A DNA stretch of 64,000 nt from Hyalella azteca (lineage: Eukaryota; Arthropoda; Malacostraca; Amphipoda; Hyalellidae): NCBI RefSeq assembly GCF_000764305.2, contig NW_025944664.1, positions 1-64,000 of the forward strand, written 5' to 3'. Within the stretch, counting starts at the first letter, position 1; each line of letters begins with the position of its first letter. Shown here in pieces: positions 11,418 through 23,795 of the stretch. Both the position numbers and the translations under genes were made by a program. Below the pieces are notes generated by a model. That model was not told the DNA's origin. It made no database searches and saw only the letters and a program-made list of their open reading frames with translations.

Positions 11418-12079
11418 ACAAGTGTGAGACTGCTATCGAACAATATTTATGGAATAATATTATATTTCACCACAATAATGATAATATGGATGTGTTCGGT
11501 CATATTATATTTGTAACAGACTTGACATGTCTTTTATATTAATGTGCATCCTTTAGAAGTTTGTTCATGCTTTAGAAGCCTGAAATATAAATACTGATAT
11601 TTACTTGTCTTTTCAGAGGCTAATTAATATAAGGGCATTTTTGAGAGCTACGCGAACCCTACTTATCAAGTGGGAACTTGTCATCCAGCATCAGTTCAAA
11701 GTTCAGTAAAACCAGGTGTCTAGTTAGTACCCTAAAAAGTTAATTGTGGAACTCGCATGAGTTTGCAACATGAATAAGCAAATAAAGTCTTGGTGATGTC
11801 CGGAGGTTATATTAAACGAAATAATAATGTAGGTTCAACATGAATCCGAGGACAGGGATTCGTTGACTAAGTGAGTGAGTGGATACGTAAAAACACTTTT
11901 CTTCACCTTACATACCTTGTTACGGGGGGTGGTTATAAAGAACTACGTACGGGTGGACATAATTATTACAGACACGACAGGTATAGACTAAGACTTGGAC
12001 CGTCAGGTCGGAGTAGCTCTAACAAGTGTTACATCGCGGCGTAAATACGTGGGGTCTTCAAGCGTATATCCATCCGCAA

Positions 12080-12174
12080 TACCGTGTCTGGTTATAATAA
12101 ATTCCGTGTCTGGTTATAATAAATTCCGTGTCTGGTTATAATAAATTCCGTGTCTGGTTATAATAAATTCCGTG
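12080..12174. repeat. 22-bp tandem repeat running into gap
   Basis: Units of ccgtgtctggttataataaa plus tt, about 4.3 copies, the last cut by the N run. The array length is therefore unknown. Confidence 0.9.
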
Positions 12175-12293
12175 NNNNNNNNNNNNNNNNNNNNNNNNNN
12201 NNNNNNNNNNNNNNNNNNNNNNNNNNNNNNNNNNNNNNNNNNNNNNNNNNNNNNNNNNNNNNNNNNNNNNNNNNNNNNNNNNNNNNNNNNNNN
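12175..12293. other. Assembly gap (N run)
   Basis: 119 undetermined bases between two different tandem repeats. Features cannot be called across it. Confidence 1.
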
Positions 12294-12322
12294 AGCTACA
12301 CCTCTACTGCACTGCTCTTCAT

Positions 12323-12360
12323 CTGTCTCTTATACACATCTAGATGTGTATAAGAGACAG
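12323..12360. other. Sequencing adapter contamination (Tn5 mosaic-end junction)
   Basis: CTGTCTCTTATACACATCT followed directly by its reverse complement, a perfect 38-bp palindrome equal to the Nextera mate-pair circularisation junction. It lies 29 bp after the N gap. It is not genomic; the sequences on its two sides were joined by library chemistry or gap filling. Confidence 0.98.
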
Positions 12361-12648
12361 GTCTACAAGTGTGAGACAAGACCGGTCTACAAGTGTGAGA
12401 CAAAACCGGTCTACAAGTGTGAGACAAGACCGGTCTACAAGTGTGAGACAAAACCGGTCTACAAGTGTGAGACAAAACCGGTCTACAAGTGTGAGACAAA
12501 ACCGGTCTACAAGTGTGAGACAAAACCGGTCTACATGTGTGAGACAAAACTGGTCTACAAGTGTGAGACAAGACCGGTCTACAAGTGTGAGACAAGACCG
12601 GTCTACAAGTGTGAGACAAGACCGGTCTACAAGTGTGAGACAAAACCG
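12361..12648. repeat. 24-bp minisatellite, 12 units
   Basis: Twelve copies of gtctacaagtgtgagacaa plus raccg, starting at the adapter edge. Being 24 bp, it gives open reading frames in several frames (VYKCETRP in one). There are no spacers between units, so it is not CRISPR-like. The true left border is unknown because of the adapter. Confidence 0.95.
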
Positions 12649-14254
12649 GTTTTCAAGTAAGTAAGTTTGATGAATCTCTTTGTATTAAAATCAGCCAATA
12701 ATCGGTCGTCAGAATTCGAATTTCTGCAGTGTGTCTGCCTTCTCTTTCATCCACGAGACGCAGCAATTTCAAGAAATAACCCTCTATTTTATATAAAGAA
12801 TCCAAGTTAGTAGTACAACATGTCAAAATTTGTCAAAAAACATGCGAAAATTTGTCTAAATTATCTACCCTAGTTAGAAAGCTCTTTATTATACAGTAAA
12901 GAATTTATTTTAAAAATAATATTTTTAATCATCCATGATTGACCATAATTTTCGTTTTTGTTGTTTATTATGAAAAGAGGAAGAAGGGAGGAACAAATAA
13001 TAATCTATTGCCAAGCAGGCACGGGCATTCATGCCAAGGGGGAACACGCCACAACAGCGTCTCAGAGCTGCCATCTGCCCACAGCGACAGAGACGGTTAT
13101 TTGGTTTGCTTTCTTTATTAACAAAATTATCTCGTTAGAAAGATGATTGTGTAAATGTTATTGGTTGAAGATTCATGGCATTGCATTCGAATGTACTGTG
13201 CTATAATAACATATTGTTACATCAATCACATTCGGTTTCAAGAAGTCAACGAAAAATAGAAGAATATAAATTAAGAGCAAAACTATGAAGAATAAAACAA
13301 CATTATCAGATATGTATGATCATAATAACAGTTTCTCATATGAATAAAAATATGGTGAAATCGATGCCGTAGTTTGGTACCGAGCTTGCCTACGCTGTGG
13401 TTCACCAGTTGTAAGTTCAGGAGTTCGCCATAGACGCTGAAGACAACGGCCTTTGTTGCTAAATACTCATCAGAAATTTTGATAGGGCAATATATTTTTA
13501 ATTAAAAAGGGCTTCAGTAATATAAGAACACCCGTTGATATTTTTATTATCAATAACCTGTTTGTCACGTCGCACTTTGTAGTTACAACTGTTGCAGCGA
13601 ACAATGATCAAACAAACGGCCAGTATCCTGAAATTTAAATGCATCTATTTTCTAAGAGTACCTCCAAATATTAGATATTGATTAATTTCCATCAATTTTT
13701 CATGAATTTCATAGTAATGGCCACTCACTGTGAAGTTTCGTGATGAACTCGGAACCTATCATTTTTTCGCGTTCAGCGCGTCTAATCATCTAAAGTATCT
13801 AGTCAAGTTGTGTTGTGTGGGCAAGAAATCTGGTCTCATTTACGCAACACATTCGCAACACGGATGCCTGCAGAATAGCACCGATGATAACCAATTTAGA
13901 TTTATGTTGATGGATTATTAGGGAAGAAGAATTACTTCTATTGTTATATCACCTGGATAATCACAGCGCGGTCAGAGGTAAAGCCAGTATTCGTTAATGA
14001 ATCAGTTATCCCATTGCTTCTATGTAATTTGACAAAGAAAATATTATATGGTAAACTAATCTATATTGAGAATTTATGCTAAATGATCAATCACTCATGA
14101 TATTGATACCGAGATGATAGTCAGGTATTAATTTAACTCTAGACCTCCCATGTACGTATTGGAGTAAGTAAAATATATTGAAATTCACGTAACAATAATC
14201 AAATGAAATTTACGAACAAAACGTAGGTAAGAAGATGTCTGTAAAGACAATAAA
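12649..14254. other. Non-coding stretch, no gene seen
   Basis: Short ORFs of ~60 codons without family resemblance or splice context. Nothing else recognised. Confidence 0.4.
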
Positions 14255-14860
14255 GCGCTCGCTCAAACTGCCCTTTGTGGGTTAGGCCGCTTAGGCGGCT
14301 GCGTTCCAACCAAGTTTCTCAGACAACATCCACCTCATCTCAAAATAAAGTCATAAATTAATAAATCAGCAAGGGAGTTTCACTGTTGGTGAATATTTAA
14401 ATCTATTTAGGTATTTTCAAGCTAATAAGCTATTAATCTAATGCTGCATTCATTTTTATTTGCCATTGTTTGTTGGTCGCAGTTATGCAGCGCTGTTGAT
14501 CGTATTCTTTATGAACGGACGGAAAGTCGGACGCCGTGCTTCTTTTCCACATCATTCTTATTCCTACCAAATTTTAATTAGGTATTTTTTAATATGACTG
14601 CTTGACGTAAGCCTCTGAGTAATTAATGTTCCTCTAATTCACTTCAACGTTGCTGTAAAATAGAGCTATGAAGTAACAATAAAGTAATATTGTAATTCAG
14701 TGGCTAGGTTAGTTCTCGATTTTCAGGTATATCCACATAAGGTGTAACGGGCCACCGCAGTTTATGCGACGCTGCTGCTGCGCTCCGACTGCAAAGCCTT
14801 GTTATTCAGCTGTGATTGCCTCCTTCCCTTCCTCCCTATGGTGGGTGTTATTTATATTAT
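14255..14860 (+). repeat. Diverged direct duplication, copy 1 (partner 17460-18020)
   Basis: Colinear landmarks shared with the partner: ccaaccaagtt, tccacctcat, aaataaagt, ttgttggtcgcagttatgc and then a second GCAGTTTATGCG-type core with cagctg. Similarity is patchy. Copy 1 also starts with the short inverted motif taggccgcttaggcggctg. Confidence 0.5.
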
Positions 14861-15094
14861 TATAAACTTGAATACATAATAAAAATATCGCGTTTAACTA
14901 GCATCTTATATTCATGTGAAGTTTGCCTTAGCTTTTGAAGCAATGTATTTGTTTCAGCTTGTCGAATAAATGTTTGAAAACAATAAGGAACTAATGGCAT
15001 GTTCTATTTCGATGGCTATATTGTAGCGGATCGCGCTACAAAACTATGTTTATGTTGAAATAAGCGACATGTAGCAAGCACATTTCATACACAA

Positions 15095-15240
15095 GAAAAA
15101 AATATAACTCAGTACTCACAGCAGTGAGTGACAGAGAGCGCATTTTCTCGTCGACGAAAATGAGGTCACGGACGGACGGACAGACTGACAGACGGACATG
15201 GCGAGCACAATAGTGCATTTTTTCCATAAATGAGAAAATG
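15095..15240. repeat. ~150-bp dispersed repeat, copy 2
   Basis: Direct-orientation match to 11073-11220. Differences include a few bases in the gacgga-rich run. It follows a short hairpin (tgtagcggatcgcgctaca, 15024-15042) whose arms recur at 44046-44065. Confidence 0.85.
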
Positions 15241-16799
15241 CGCTGAAAACACTTTCACCGCAGAGGGCAGAATTTGTGTACCTCTTAAAATAAATAAAAT
15301 AATCGACCTGCGATGTAAAAACAGCCAGATAATAATAATAGGAAGTTCAGTGCATACTGAGCGCCACCTGAGGTTAATGATTATTACTAATTAATTCATT
15401 TTACACCCTGCGCTAAAATATCAGTGTAATAAACTGATTATATGAATATGAATTGTCATGTATAAAACAGCAATGCCTTACATATTAAATCATTACCTAT
15501 TTATACCTCAATTATCGTTTCTGTTGTTGATAGAAGACGAGCAGTAAGAGTTACTTCCTTCTAAAAGTCCCAACGTTATTCTCAACTCGTATAACGTCCA
15601 CTAATCCTTGCCGAAATCTAAGTTACAAATTGTCCACCTACAAAAATAAATTTTAAATGATAATTGACTAAAATCACTCATATAATTATATTGCTTGCTT
15701 TTCTGTTTTAATTTCTCCGAAATCTCTTCTTCATAAGATTGGTTTGATTCGGAATTTTGTTGTCCTCTATCTGATACCGATTTGGGTTATAAATTATAAT
15801 TTCCTTGTTTTTATTCAAACAATTTTACGACAGACAAACTGAATGAAACTTTGGTAAAAAAGACCAGCTAAGAGAGCATCCAAAAATAAGTGTAATGATG
15901 CCGATTGTGAAGTGAACTACAGGAGAAGAACAAGCGTTGCTGCCACACTGAGCAGCAGCGACTCATAACACGACCGATCTTGTGCCCAACATGTTTATCC
16001 TAACCTAACCTATATATACATACTTTACAGGTGTGTTGCTGCCTTGAAAATTAAATATTACGATTTTGGTATATTATAGGATTTATAGCATTCAATATTC
16101 GTTCATTCCGAAAAATCTTCTATGAGAAACATTACCATCACTACGATGGTTACCTTAAACGGTGAAACACCACCGCCCAAATAAATTCTTAAATCAGTCA
16201 AAAAAAAAAACAAATTTTATTTTGCCAGTCTTCTGCTCAGAGCGGGTAACATGGAACACAACTGGCAACAGCGCTTCATACCTGCCACCAGCCAGCAACA
16301 CCTGACAAAAAATGAATGTAGAATTAAATCCTAGAATAATGAGCGATTGATTCTAAACTACATCAATGAAACAGCAAACAGCTAACATTTTAAGGTCGTT
16401 TAATGACTTCAGAATTCATTTATTCGCTGAGGATGGCAGTTTTTAGTGGACTTTGTGCCAGGCTTTCATCATGTTGTCGTTTCAATCGCAGCATGTGTGG
16501 TTCTTATTTACCAAGCAGCGTTCCTACAGTATATTCTGTAGATTGCGCAAAAATCATATAGCATGGCTATCAATATATTGCACACTCGTAGTAGCATGTG
16601 ATTTATCAATTCTAACTTAATTTATTATTCGATTACTGAAAGGCAAATTTTATCATCTCACCTGAATTTCACATATACTTGAGCTTGACCTCAAATCGTT
16701 TTTTACCATTTATTCCACTAAATAAGTGGCATGACTATATTATTTTTGAAAAATCAACAGTTAGAAGAAAAATTGCACCTATTAACATAACATAACATA

Positions 16800-16860
16800 G
16801 TGATGTCGGCTCTGAAGTGTAGGCCTGATGTGGCCTGTCGCCGATTCTTTTCTATTTCGT
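16800..16860 (-). mobile_element. SINE fragment (candidate)
   Basis: Shares gcctgtcgccgattctt and the preceding aggcc spacing with the SINE body at 7930-7960. Too short to define ends. Confidence 0.4.
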
Positions 16861-17459
16861 GCCTTGTTCATAGATCTAAACTCGTGTCATTTGACCGGAT
16901 CTTTTCATGACTGGCGATAGTTTGAAGAAGCTAAGCACAATTTTGATTGAACTGCACTAACATTGAACCTTTCACTGAAATCGTTTCGGTACAAAATTCG
17001 CGAGATAAGTCAAACCGGCATAGTAAGAAGTGAGAAAGTTGGGACCCGCAAACACTACGTGCGTCCCCGATCACTGCCAGAACTCAACTCATTGAAATAA
17101 ATAAATACTTATTATTTATTTCCCATCATTTATCTATTCAATTATTCAATTCCTTTACATAATATGATATGGATATGACAGTGAGCAAATTTAATGAAGG
17201 TGTTTATTTCTTCTTACCTTCTAATTCAGACTAATTGAAACATCTCTAACCATATTAACGAGCAGCCGCAAAGTGATTGATAAATAAAATATTTATCCTA
17301 TTCAATCATTGTTTTTCGAAAGGAAATCTATTCGAAGGCAAGCAATATTAAATTGGAGGTTCTTCATCTTGAATGACTCATAAAGTTGGAAGTTGTAACC
17401 CTCTACGTATGAATAGCAGTAGGTAGCATATTGATATTCAAGTCATTTTACATGATTCA

Positions 17460-18020
17460 AATTCAACTGCTGCTTTTGGTTGGTGGCTTCGATCGTCGAG
17501 CCTCCAACCAAGTTCATTAAAAGCCTCCACCTCATAGTGACCTCAACGAAAAATAAAGTAAGAGGTCCTGAAATCAGAAGAAAATGTTCGCAGTTTACAT
17601 ATTTTACCGATGGAATTTTAAATCAATCACTGTGCAAGCCAGAAATCTAATGACTTATTCATTCATTTGTTTGTTGTCTTTTGTTGGGCTCAGCTATGAG
17701 GCGCTGTTCCCTCTGTTGTTCCATGTGAACTTAGGTATTAATTACCTTTGCTTCCTTTACAATCAAATCTTTCTTCGAAATGATAAACATTGTTTAGCCG
17801 TTGTTTCCTTTGTTATTCGCAAAACTCATAATAGTGTTCTTCAAATTCAATTCTAAAATATGCAACATAGAAATATGAAAACAACTGAGTAATTTCGAAT
17901 GTAATGTAAACGTTCGTTTTCAAAAATTCCGTTCTCTCAACACAAGGTGTCAGGCCGCATTTTATGCGGCGCTGTTGCTGCGGTCCAACAGCCAAGTCAG
18001 TTCAGCTGCTGTGTTGGGGT
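17460..18020 (+). repeat. Diverged direct duplication, copy 2 (partner 14255-14860)
   Basis: Contains the same ordered landmarks as the partner 3.2 kb upstream and two GCAGTTATGCG-like cores (about 17690 and 17948). The 17948 core is an almost perfect short stem (gccgcattttatgcggc). No supported coding sequence, although short ORFs cross it. Confidence 0.5.
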
Positions 18021-18490
18021 CGTCGTTAGGAACCACGTCATTCATGCACGCTCAATTTGTCAATTGATCTTCATGTTGTTCTTTGACAAATTTAATTACA
18101 AATTGAACGTAAATGAGTTATTCAGTGCACCTACTGCTCGTCGATTGATTGCTAGCGTTCCGTACCGCACACATTTATTGGGCTTCATTTGAAATTGAAG
18201 ATATATGCTACATAAACTACGTTTTCTTTTGTTTACCTTGCGTGCAAGTTCCGCTTTGTCGTATGTGTTCCGAACTCATAGAATGCCATGTGATAAAGTT
18301 TCAAATTGTTCGCCTTATCCCACCGCGCAAATTTTCCTCGTAGTTTAGCTCTTTAAGATAAAATTTCTTTAGCGGCTGATATCGGTGCATGTAAACGGAA
18401 ACGTCTTCTTAGTAAGAGTTAAACACATTTTGTACAGTAATTTCAAATTATTGAAGTACCAGCTACCTACAACAACGAGTTAACTAAGGA

Positions 18491-18554
18491 TACATGTCAT
18501 TAACACATAATGATACATGATACATCATGTATCATTATGTGTTAATGACATGTA
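18491..18554. repeat. Perfect 64-bp palindrome
   Basis: Arms of 31 bp (18491-18521 and 18524-18554) are exact reverse complements around a 2-base centre. The arm is tacatgtcattaacacataa followed by tgatacatgat. It could extrude as a cruciform or be a fold-back artefact of library preparation. Confidence 0.97.
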
Positions 18555-18968
18555 GCATGATACAGGTCATTTACACAGAATCGAATCAAGAAAATAAATT
18601 TACCGTAAATGATCGTTGTAGGTGTGTAGGACCTAACATAAAAATACCGTGGCAGGATGTTTGGTAGTCGCTCCCGCCAGGCGCAGTTATGTAGCGCTGT
18701 TGCTGTTTGGTCGTCAGCGGCGGACTAAACCGAGCCCGCGTTACCTGCTGAAAATAATGTGGGACACCACCACCGTCCGTAGGCATGTTTTCTGAACCAT
18801 TACTTCTCCGGACTACAACAGTGAACGGTAAATTATCATAGTAATTATGGTTCACGGTTATGAATGTGAATGAGGTAATGCAGAGTCTACTGCCCGGGAG
18901 AGGAGTGTGAGAAAAGGCCGACATGAAATTAATTACTACTACACGTTCAATGGAGCTACACGCGAATA

Positions 18969-19119
18969 AGATCCTCGTTACGAGCAATATACGTTATGTG
19001 GGGTAAACGTGACTAGAGATATTAGTTAGAAAACACGTTACATGACGTACAAGCTAATAATTACTCGTTACGAGCAATACACGTTTTGTGAAGTAAACGG
19101 TACTAGAAATATTAGTTAC
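18969..19119. repeat. Two-copy ~60-bp tandem duplication
   Basis: Two blocks (18969-19030 and 19062-19119) share ctcgttacgagcaata, acgtt, gtaaacg, actagara and tattagtta. Between them lies acacgttacatgacgta. Confidence 0.75.
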
Positions 19120-19399
19120 ACTACAAAATCTTGCTTCGATCCTGCCTCCTGTGTTTTTTGAAAGTTTGGCTGGAAAATTTTTCTCTTGAAAATCGATATG
19201 AGGACAACGTTAAGGGTTATGAACGAGTTCTCTCTTTGTGTTCAAAACATTTTTGATCTTCCTGCCTGCCATTCTACACGTTACATGGCGTATATACCAC
19301 TAATGGAAATACTAGTTGTAAGCAATAACACGTTATACTAATGAGGGTCTTAGTCCCATTCATTATTTTCTTGGCACGTATAAAATAGCGTTTAATAGT

Positions 19400-19677
19400 T
19401 TAACGTCATTACCATCCATATACGTGTAACGTTTAGCGTCAGTACCATGTACACGATGTAACATTTAACGTCAGAATCATGTACACGATGTAACATATAA
19501 TGTCAGTGCCATGTACACGATGTAACATTAATGTCAGTACCATGTACACGATGTAACATTTAACGTCAGTATCATGTACACGATGTAACATATAATGTCA
19601 GTACCATGTACACGATGTAACATTTAACGTCAGTATCATGTACACGATGTAACATTTAACGTCAGAATCATGTACAC
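19400..19677. repeat. ~32-bp minisatellite, ~9 units
   Basis: Units of gtcagtaccatgtacacgat plus gtaacatttaac, with the middle triplet varying (accatg, atcatg, gccatg). The array stops abruptly where a hAT-like MITE begins. Confidence 0.92.
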
Positions 19678-19851
19678 CAGTGGTTTCCAAACTTTTTCAG
19701 GCTGGCGCCCCCTTTGGCTCCCTAGTAAATTTCTAGCGCCCCCCACAGACATACGCCTCTTTCTTGAAATTTAGTACGCTGCAATTTTAAAAGAGAAAGA
19801 CTAAACACAAATGTGTATTTCACAAATATAACCCCATTTAGTGAACCACTG
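19678..19851. mobile_element. hAT-like MITE (candidate)
   Basis: Begins CAGTGGTTTCCAAACTTTTT, a typical hAT terminal sequence, and ends in the inverse TGAACCACTG, 174 bp in all. No ORF. The 8-bp target duplication expected for hAT is not evident, so the right end is uncertain. Confidence 0.55.
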
Positions 19852-19924
19852 TGTTTTTCAGCTGTTTTAACTGTTTCAGCACTAGAAACCTAGGACGTCT
19901 CGGGCGAATTTACGGCCGGACTTG

Positions 19925-19975
19925 AATATTATATTATATTATATCATATTATATTATATTATTTTATATTAACTT
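19925..19975. repeat. AT-rich microsatellite (ATATT)n
   Basis: Imperfect tatat/tatta pentamer run with small interruptions. Confidence 0.9.
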
Positions 19976-20125
19976 ATGCCATATATTATTATATTTAGAA
20001 AATCTAAATTAGTAAATTAGTATACCAGTTATCATAATATATTCATTATTCAATGGACCAGTCATGAATAAAGAACAGTTACTACAAATCAATCCAACAA
20101 ACAAAGAAGCTTGCTTGCCGCCTCA

Positions 20126-20194
20126 AGCTCGGTCGGTATATCACAGCTACGCGAGGCTGCGCTGTTCAACAGCAACGCATAACTGCGCCCGGCC
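20126..20194 (-). repeat. Dispersed GCAGTTATGCG motif element, copy 2
   Basis: Nearly identical, in inverted orientation, to 11349-11417. This is much closer than to the other relatives at 14-19 kb. Confidence 0.8.
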
Positions 20195-20199
20195 TGCAC

Positions 20200-22539
20200 A
20201 TACTGACGCCTCTGATTTATTTGGGGCGTTTATTATTCTTTATTCTATTTATTTATTATTCGGGGGCCTTTATTTTCTTGAAAAGTTGACTTCAATAAAA
20301 CCTTTCTTCCTAATGCTACGATGAGCTCAAACAATTATGCAATTTATGAGCCAAAACTTTGTTAATGTTAGGAGGCAAGGTTATGCGCCCCGTGACTTAT
20401 TAGATATTTCTATCTGGACCTAGGGACAGGGATTCGTTGACTGAATGCGCGAGGGATAAGTAAGACACCATCTGTCTAGAGAACTTATCTTGATACGGGG
20501 TAGCAATACATGAGAGTTATATTAGAGATATAGGCTATGATGACGACCGTCATCATAGCTGTCTAGTACTTTTCCATCAATCTCTACCACGTCTAGTGAA
20601 TATTACGTCTTAATTACAGATGATCTAATCCTAAAGTGTAATTAGAATGATACGCCTGATTGACACCGGACATTAACAGAATTTATGAAGACATCTATCT
20701 GGGCTTGAACAAAATATGGTTAATGGATTACTTTTTATGTGGGGCAATATTCTTAGTTTCACTGAGAGCAAGTTCCCCACTTAATAACAAGCCACATAAC
20801 GCAAGAATTCACGAGTGATTAGCTCAATGTCTAGAACACAAACAAGATGCGTAGGTTATAATTCAACGCGGTGTATTATTACCAATTACCCTATTAATTG
20901 TAGTAATTATCATACGTCACCTACCCCCCAATACATGACTCTCTCTTGGTAATTTCTTCTCACAACAAAAATTTTTCCATTATTCGTAGGTCTTTTAATC
21001 AGCTATAATTAATGATTGGAGTTCGGGATCCCTTATAGCTTGAAGCTTTCGATAAAATTAATTAACTAAGAAATGAAAATAATTATATTTATGCACAGTT
21101 TTGGCTTATGGAGTAAAATGGAACACAATATTATTTATCAGAAAATATATATAACCCTTTGCCTTTGGCCTCTACTGTAATACATGATAACATTTAATTT
21201 TATTTTTTCCGTCATCAACTCCCACGAAAATAGGTTTGTCTCCCTTTAATATTTATGAATCACATTAAAAAAGAACCAGTCCATTGCAGCTTGCAATGGA
21301 TAACTGAGGTAAGTTTAGAGTGGAGCGATGCGTTCACTGTTTAGTCTTGTAAAGCTTAACTAAACATTTTAATCCCGGGGAACTTAGTCATAAGCTAAGT
21401 AAACTCATTGGTCAATTCGAATGGCTTATTATTAGCTGACATTTAAGAAATTTAGTACAGTGCTGTATGAAAACGAATTAAAATCCGTTACGATTTCGTT
21501 TAGTGAATATTTTTGAGTTACCATCACATAAAATGCTATAACATTGGTCATATTAAATATGAATAGTGATAAACATTACAAAAACTAACAAACATTTCGC
21601 ACGAAAAAATTTTTTTACACAAGATTTATTCTTGCACAGGTCATTGCAAAATACACAGTTGGGTTTAATTCAATTTTATGAAAGGATAAGGATTAATATT
21701 TATCAAATGAGAACGGTTGATTCCGTTTCCTTGGTCTTTCATCCAGATTTCCAGATGCATTGTTCCAGTATCTCTATTTTTGTGACTCGTACGAGTCTAT
21801 TGGCATGTAATGCATTTATCGCAGGATATCGCTCCCACGCTTACTCAGGCCATCATTAGCACTGCAAATTGATTTATCTCCAATTGAACCATTTATTTTT
21901 TAATGTATATATGTTGTCATTGTTGTGTCTCAACTTACCTGCTTTATATGAATATGGTTTGTCTCCACTTAACCCATCTGTTTTATATGAATATATGGTT
22001 TGTCTCCACTTGATTTATCTGAATATATGGTTCGTCTCCACTTAACCTATCTGTTTTATATGTATATCTGATTTGTCTCCGCTTAACCGCTCTGCTTTTT
22101 ATGGGAGAACCAGTTACTAGATGACTCTTCAGCAGGTAAAGGATCTCTAGGATACCGTTGCTGTGTACAGCATCAATCAATTGTCATTTTCGATTGTCGC
22201 CACAGACAATAAAGTCACCGACTCTCGCTGCTAAAATATTCTATATAAAATAGATAGTATAATATTAATATTTTCCTTAAATAGGGTTTCAATAATTTAT
22301 TAACGAACATCACTATCTTCGTAATGTATAACCGATTGCTTTGTCGAAATATTGAAGACTAGCAACTAAACGATTGTTCTAACGGTCGACCCGGTTGTAA
22401 TGTTCATCCTGAACAAGTTTATAGATAAACAAGATGGTGTAGCCGCTGACGACCAGGGGGAAACAGCGACCTTTGAATGTCTTGTACTGCGTTAGAACAG
22501 TGTAGCGGTGTCAGCGTTGACTAGTATGTTAGACTTGTC
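20200..22539. other. Non-coding stretch with short tandem block
   Basis: No gene seen. At about 21950-22105 three degenerate units of ggtttgtctccacttaaccc plus atctgttttatatgaata repeat. A stretch near 20420-20510 (gacagggattcgttgact) matches 11851-11868 in direct orientation. Confidence 0.45.
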
Positions 22540-22740
22540 ATCGATTGTCATCATCGCAGAATTTGCACAGCTTGTAATGGGTCTCGAACATGCAATTTAC
22601 TGTTCCATTACTGCTGAGCTTTACAGCCCGGCCACCTCGCCGATTTGACCAGAAGTGTCACAGGTAGCTGGAATCGAACCCACAACTTTCTGCTCCGATT
22701 CTGGTATTCTGAACTGCAGCCACTGGGCCTCCCTGCCCCC
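22540..22740 (-). mobile_element. tRNA-derived SINE, uninterrupted copy
   Basis: On the minus strand: A-box-like GGCCCAGTGGCTG, a perfect B box GGTTCGATTCC near 22672, then a body with ggtcaaatcggcgaggtggc. It matches both parts of the split SINE at 7930-8548 and preserves the empty target site of the nested element. It is a tRNA-derived retroposon and not a functional tRNA, as no acceptor stem is formed. Confidence 0.75.
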
Positions 22741-23189
22741 CACCCTGTTAGTTCTGCCGACACTTGATTCCTGCGAACCTTGACTTCTCGCAACAATGCA
22801 GCCCGCCATTGAATTATATTACAGTTCAGTTGTTTCTATATAACAGTTAGTTATATTATATAATGATATAGCAGTAAATTTGATGATCTTAACTGAAGTT
22901 TACATATACTTGAGCTGACTTGGCATAATATGATACGGATATGGAATTGAGCTAATTTTATTCCCCCATTGTATAGCCGAATAGACACTTTCCGGACCCG
23001 CCTGCGAACTCGCCTGCGGACTCAAACGCAAAGGAGAGGTGCAGGGGGAGGAGAAGTGCAGGGGAAGGAGAGGTGCAGGGGCCGCACGCCACCAGACAGA
23101 TCACATCCATTGAATTGGACCAATCAGCCAACAGGAAAATAGCCTGACGTCGTATGGCCCAGCGTCGTCTGCCAATACGCGAAAAAATT

Positions 23190-23795
23190 TTACACCACCC
23201 GGACGAAGCGCGCCGGAGCCGTCCGTATCTGTCCCGTGTGTCGAATCAGCCTACGGTCGAACGGCCACGCGTCGTACGACGATAAATTTTTGTAATAGAA
23301 CTATGCTATCTGCAACCTAAACTCAGCTGCTGTGAGCTAAAAGTTACGTAATTTTGCGAAGCTGTGGAAGTCGCTCGTCGAAGGACGATTGATTTTGGAA
23401 CGGAACTATGCTTTTTGAAACCTAACCCCAATGTTGTGAGCTAAAAGTGACGGTCTGGTGGTGCACGGCAGGTTGCATGCAGTTCGACTGGCGGGCTGGG
23501 CTGGTTGGTCGCAGTCCGTTGCCCACAAGTTACAGTTCGAGCTAAAGTCAGGGTATGAAGTGCCGATTCGATGCAACGTTCAGTGGTGGACAACCATTAT
23601 TCTCTGGGCTATTCGCTTCAGAATATGGTGGCGTTAAGCTCCTAATACTGTATGTAAAGCAAGATGATGACACGGGCTAGTTACCGTCGGATAGCTTAAT
23701 CCACGGCTGATTGGTGGTCATCCGGATATATGCTAGGCGTTCCTTTCAAGGCTGATTGGTGCACAAATTTGATGTTGCACGGCTGCGTACCCATA
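23190..23795. mobile_element. Second copy of the element nested at 8054-8441
   Basis: Shares ccgtatctgtcccgtgtg-like, cggtcgaacggccac, aactatgctatctg, ggtggtgcacggcagg and the terminal gcacggctgcg. The segment with aactatgct...aacctaa...gtgagctaaaag is duplicated inside this copy. The region between holds DNA missing from the shorter copy. Ends are approximate. Confidence 0.6.

Noticed and set aside
12296..12360. Peptide SYTHLDVYKRQ and its complement as a conserved motif
   Set aside because: It is the translation of sequencing adapter.
12361..12648. Regular repeats resembling a CRISPR array
   Set aside because: Units are contiguous with no spacers, the genome is eukaryotic, and the array borders an adapter artefact. 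It is a minisatellite.
18586..18987. 133-codon minus-strand ORF
   Set aside because: It crosses a dispersed repeat core, has no recognisable domain and no splice or promoter context.
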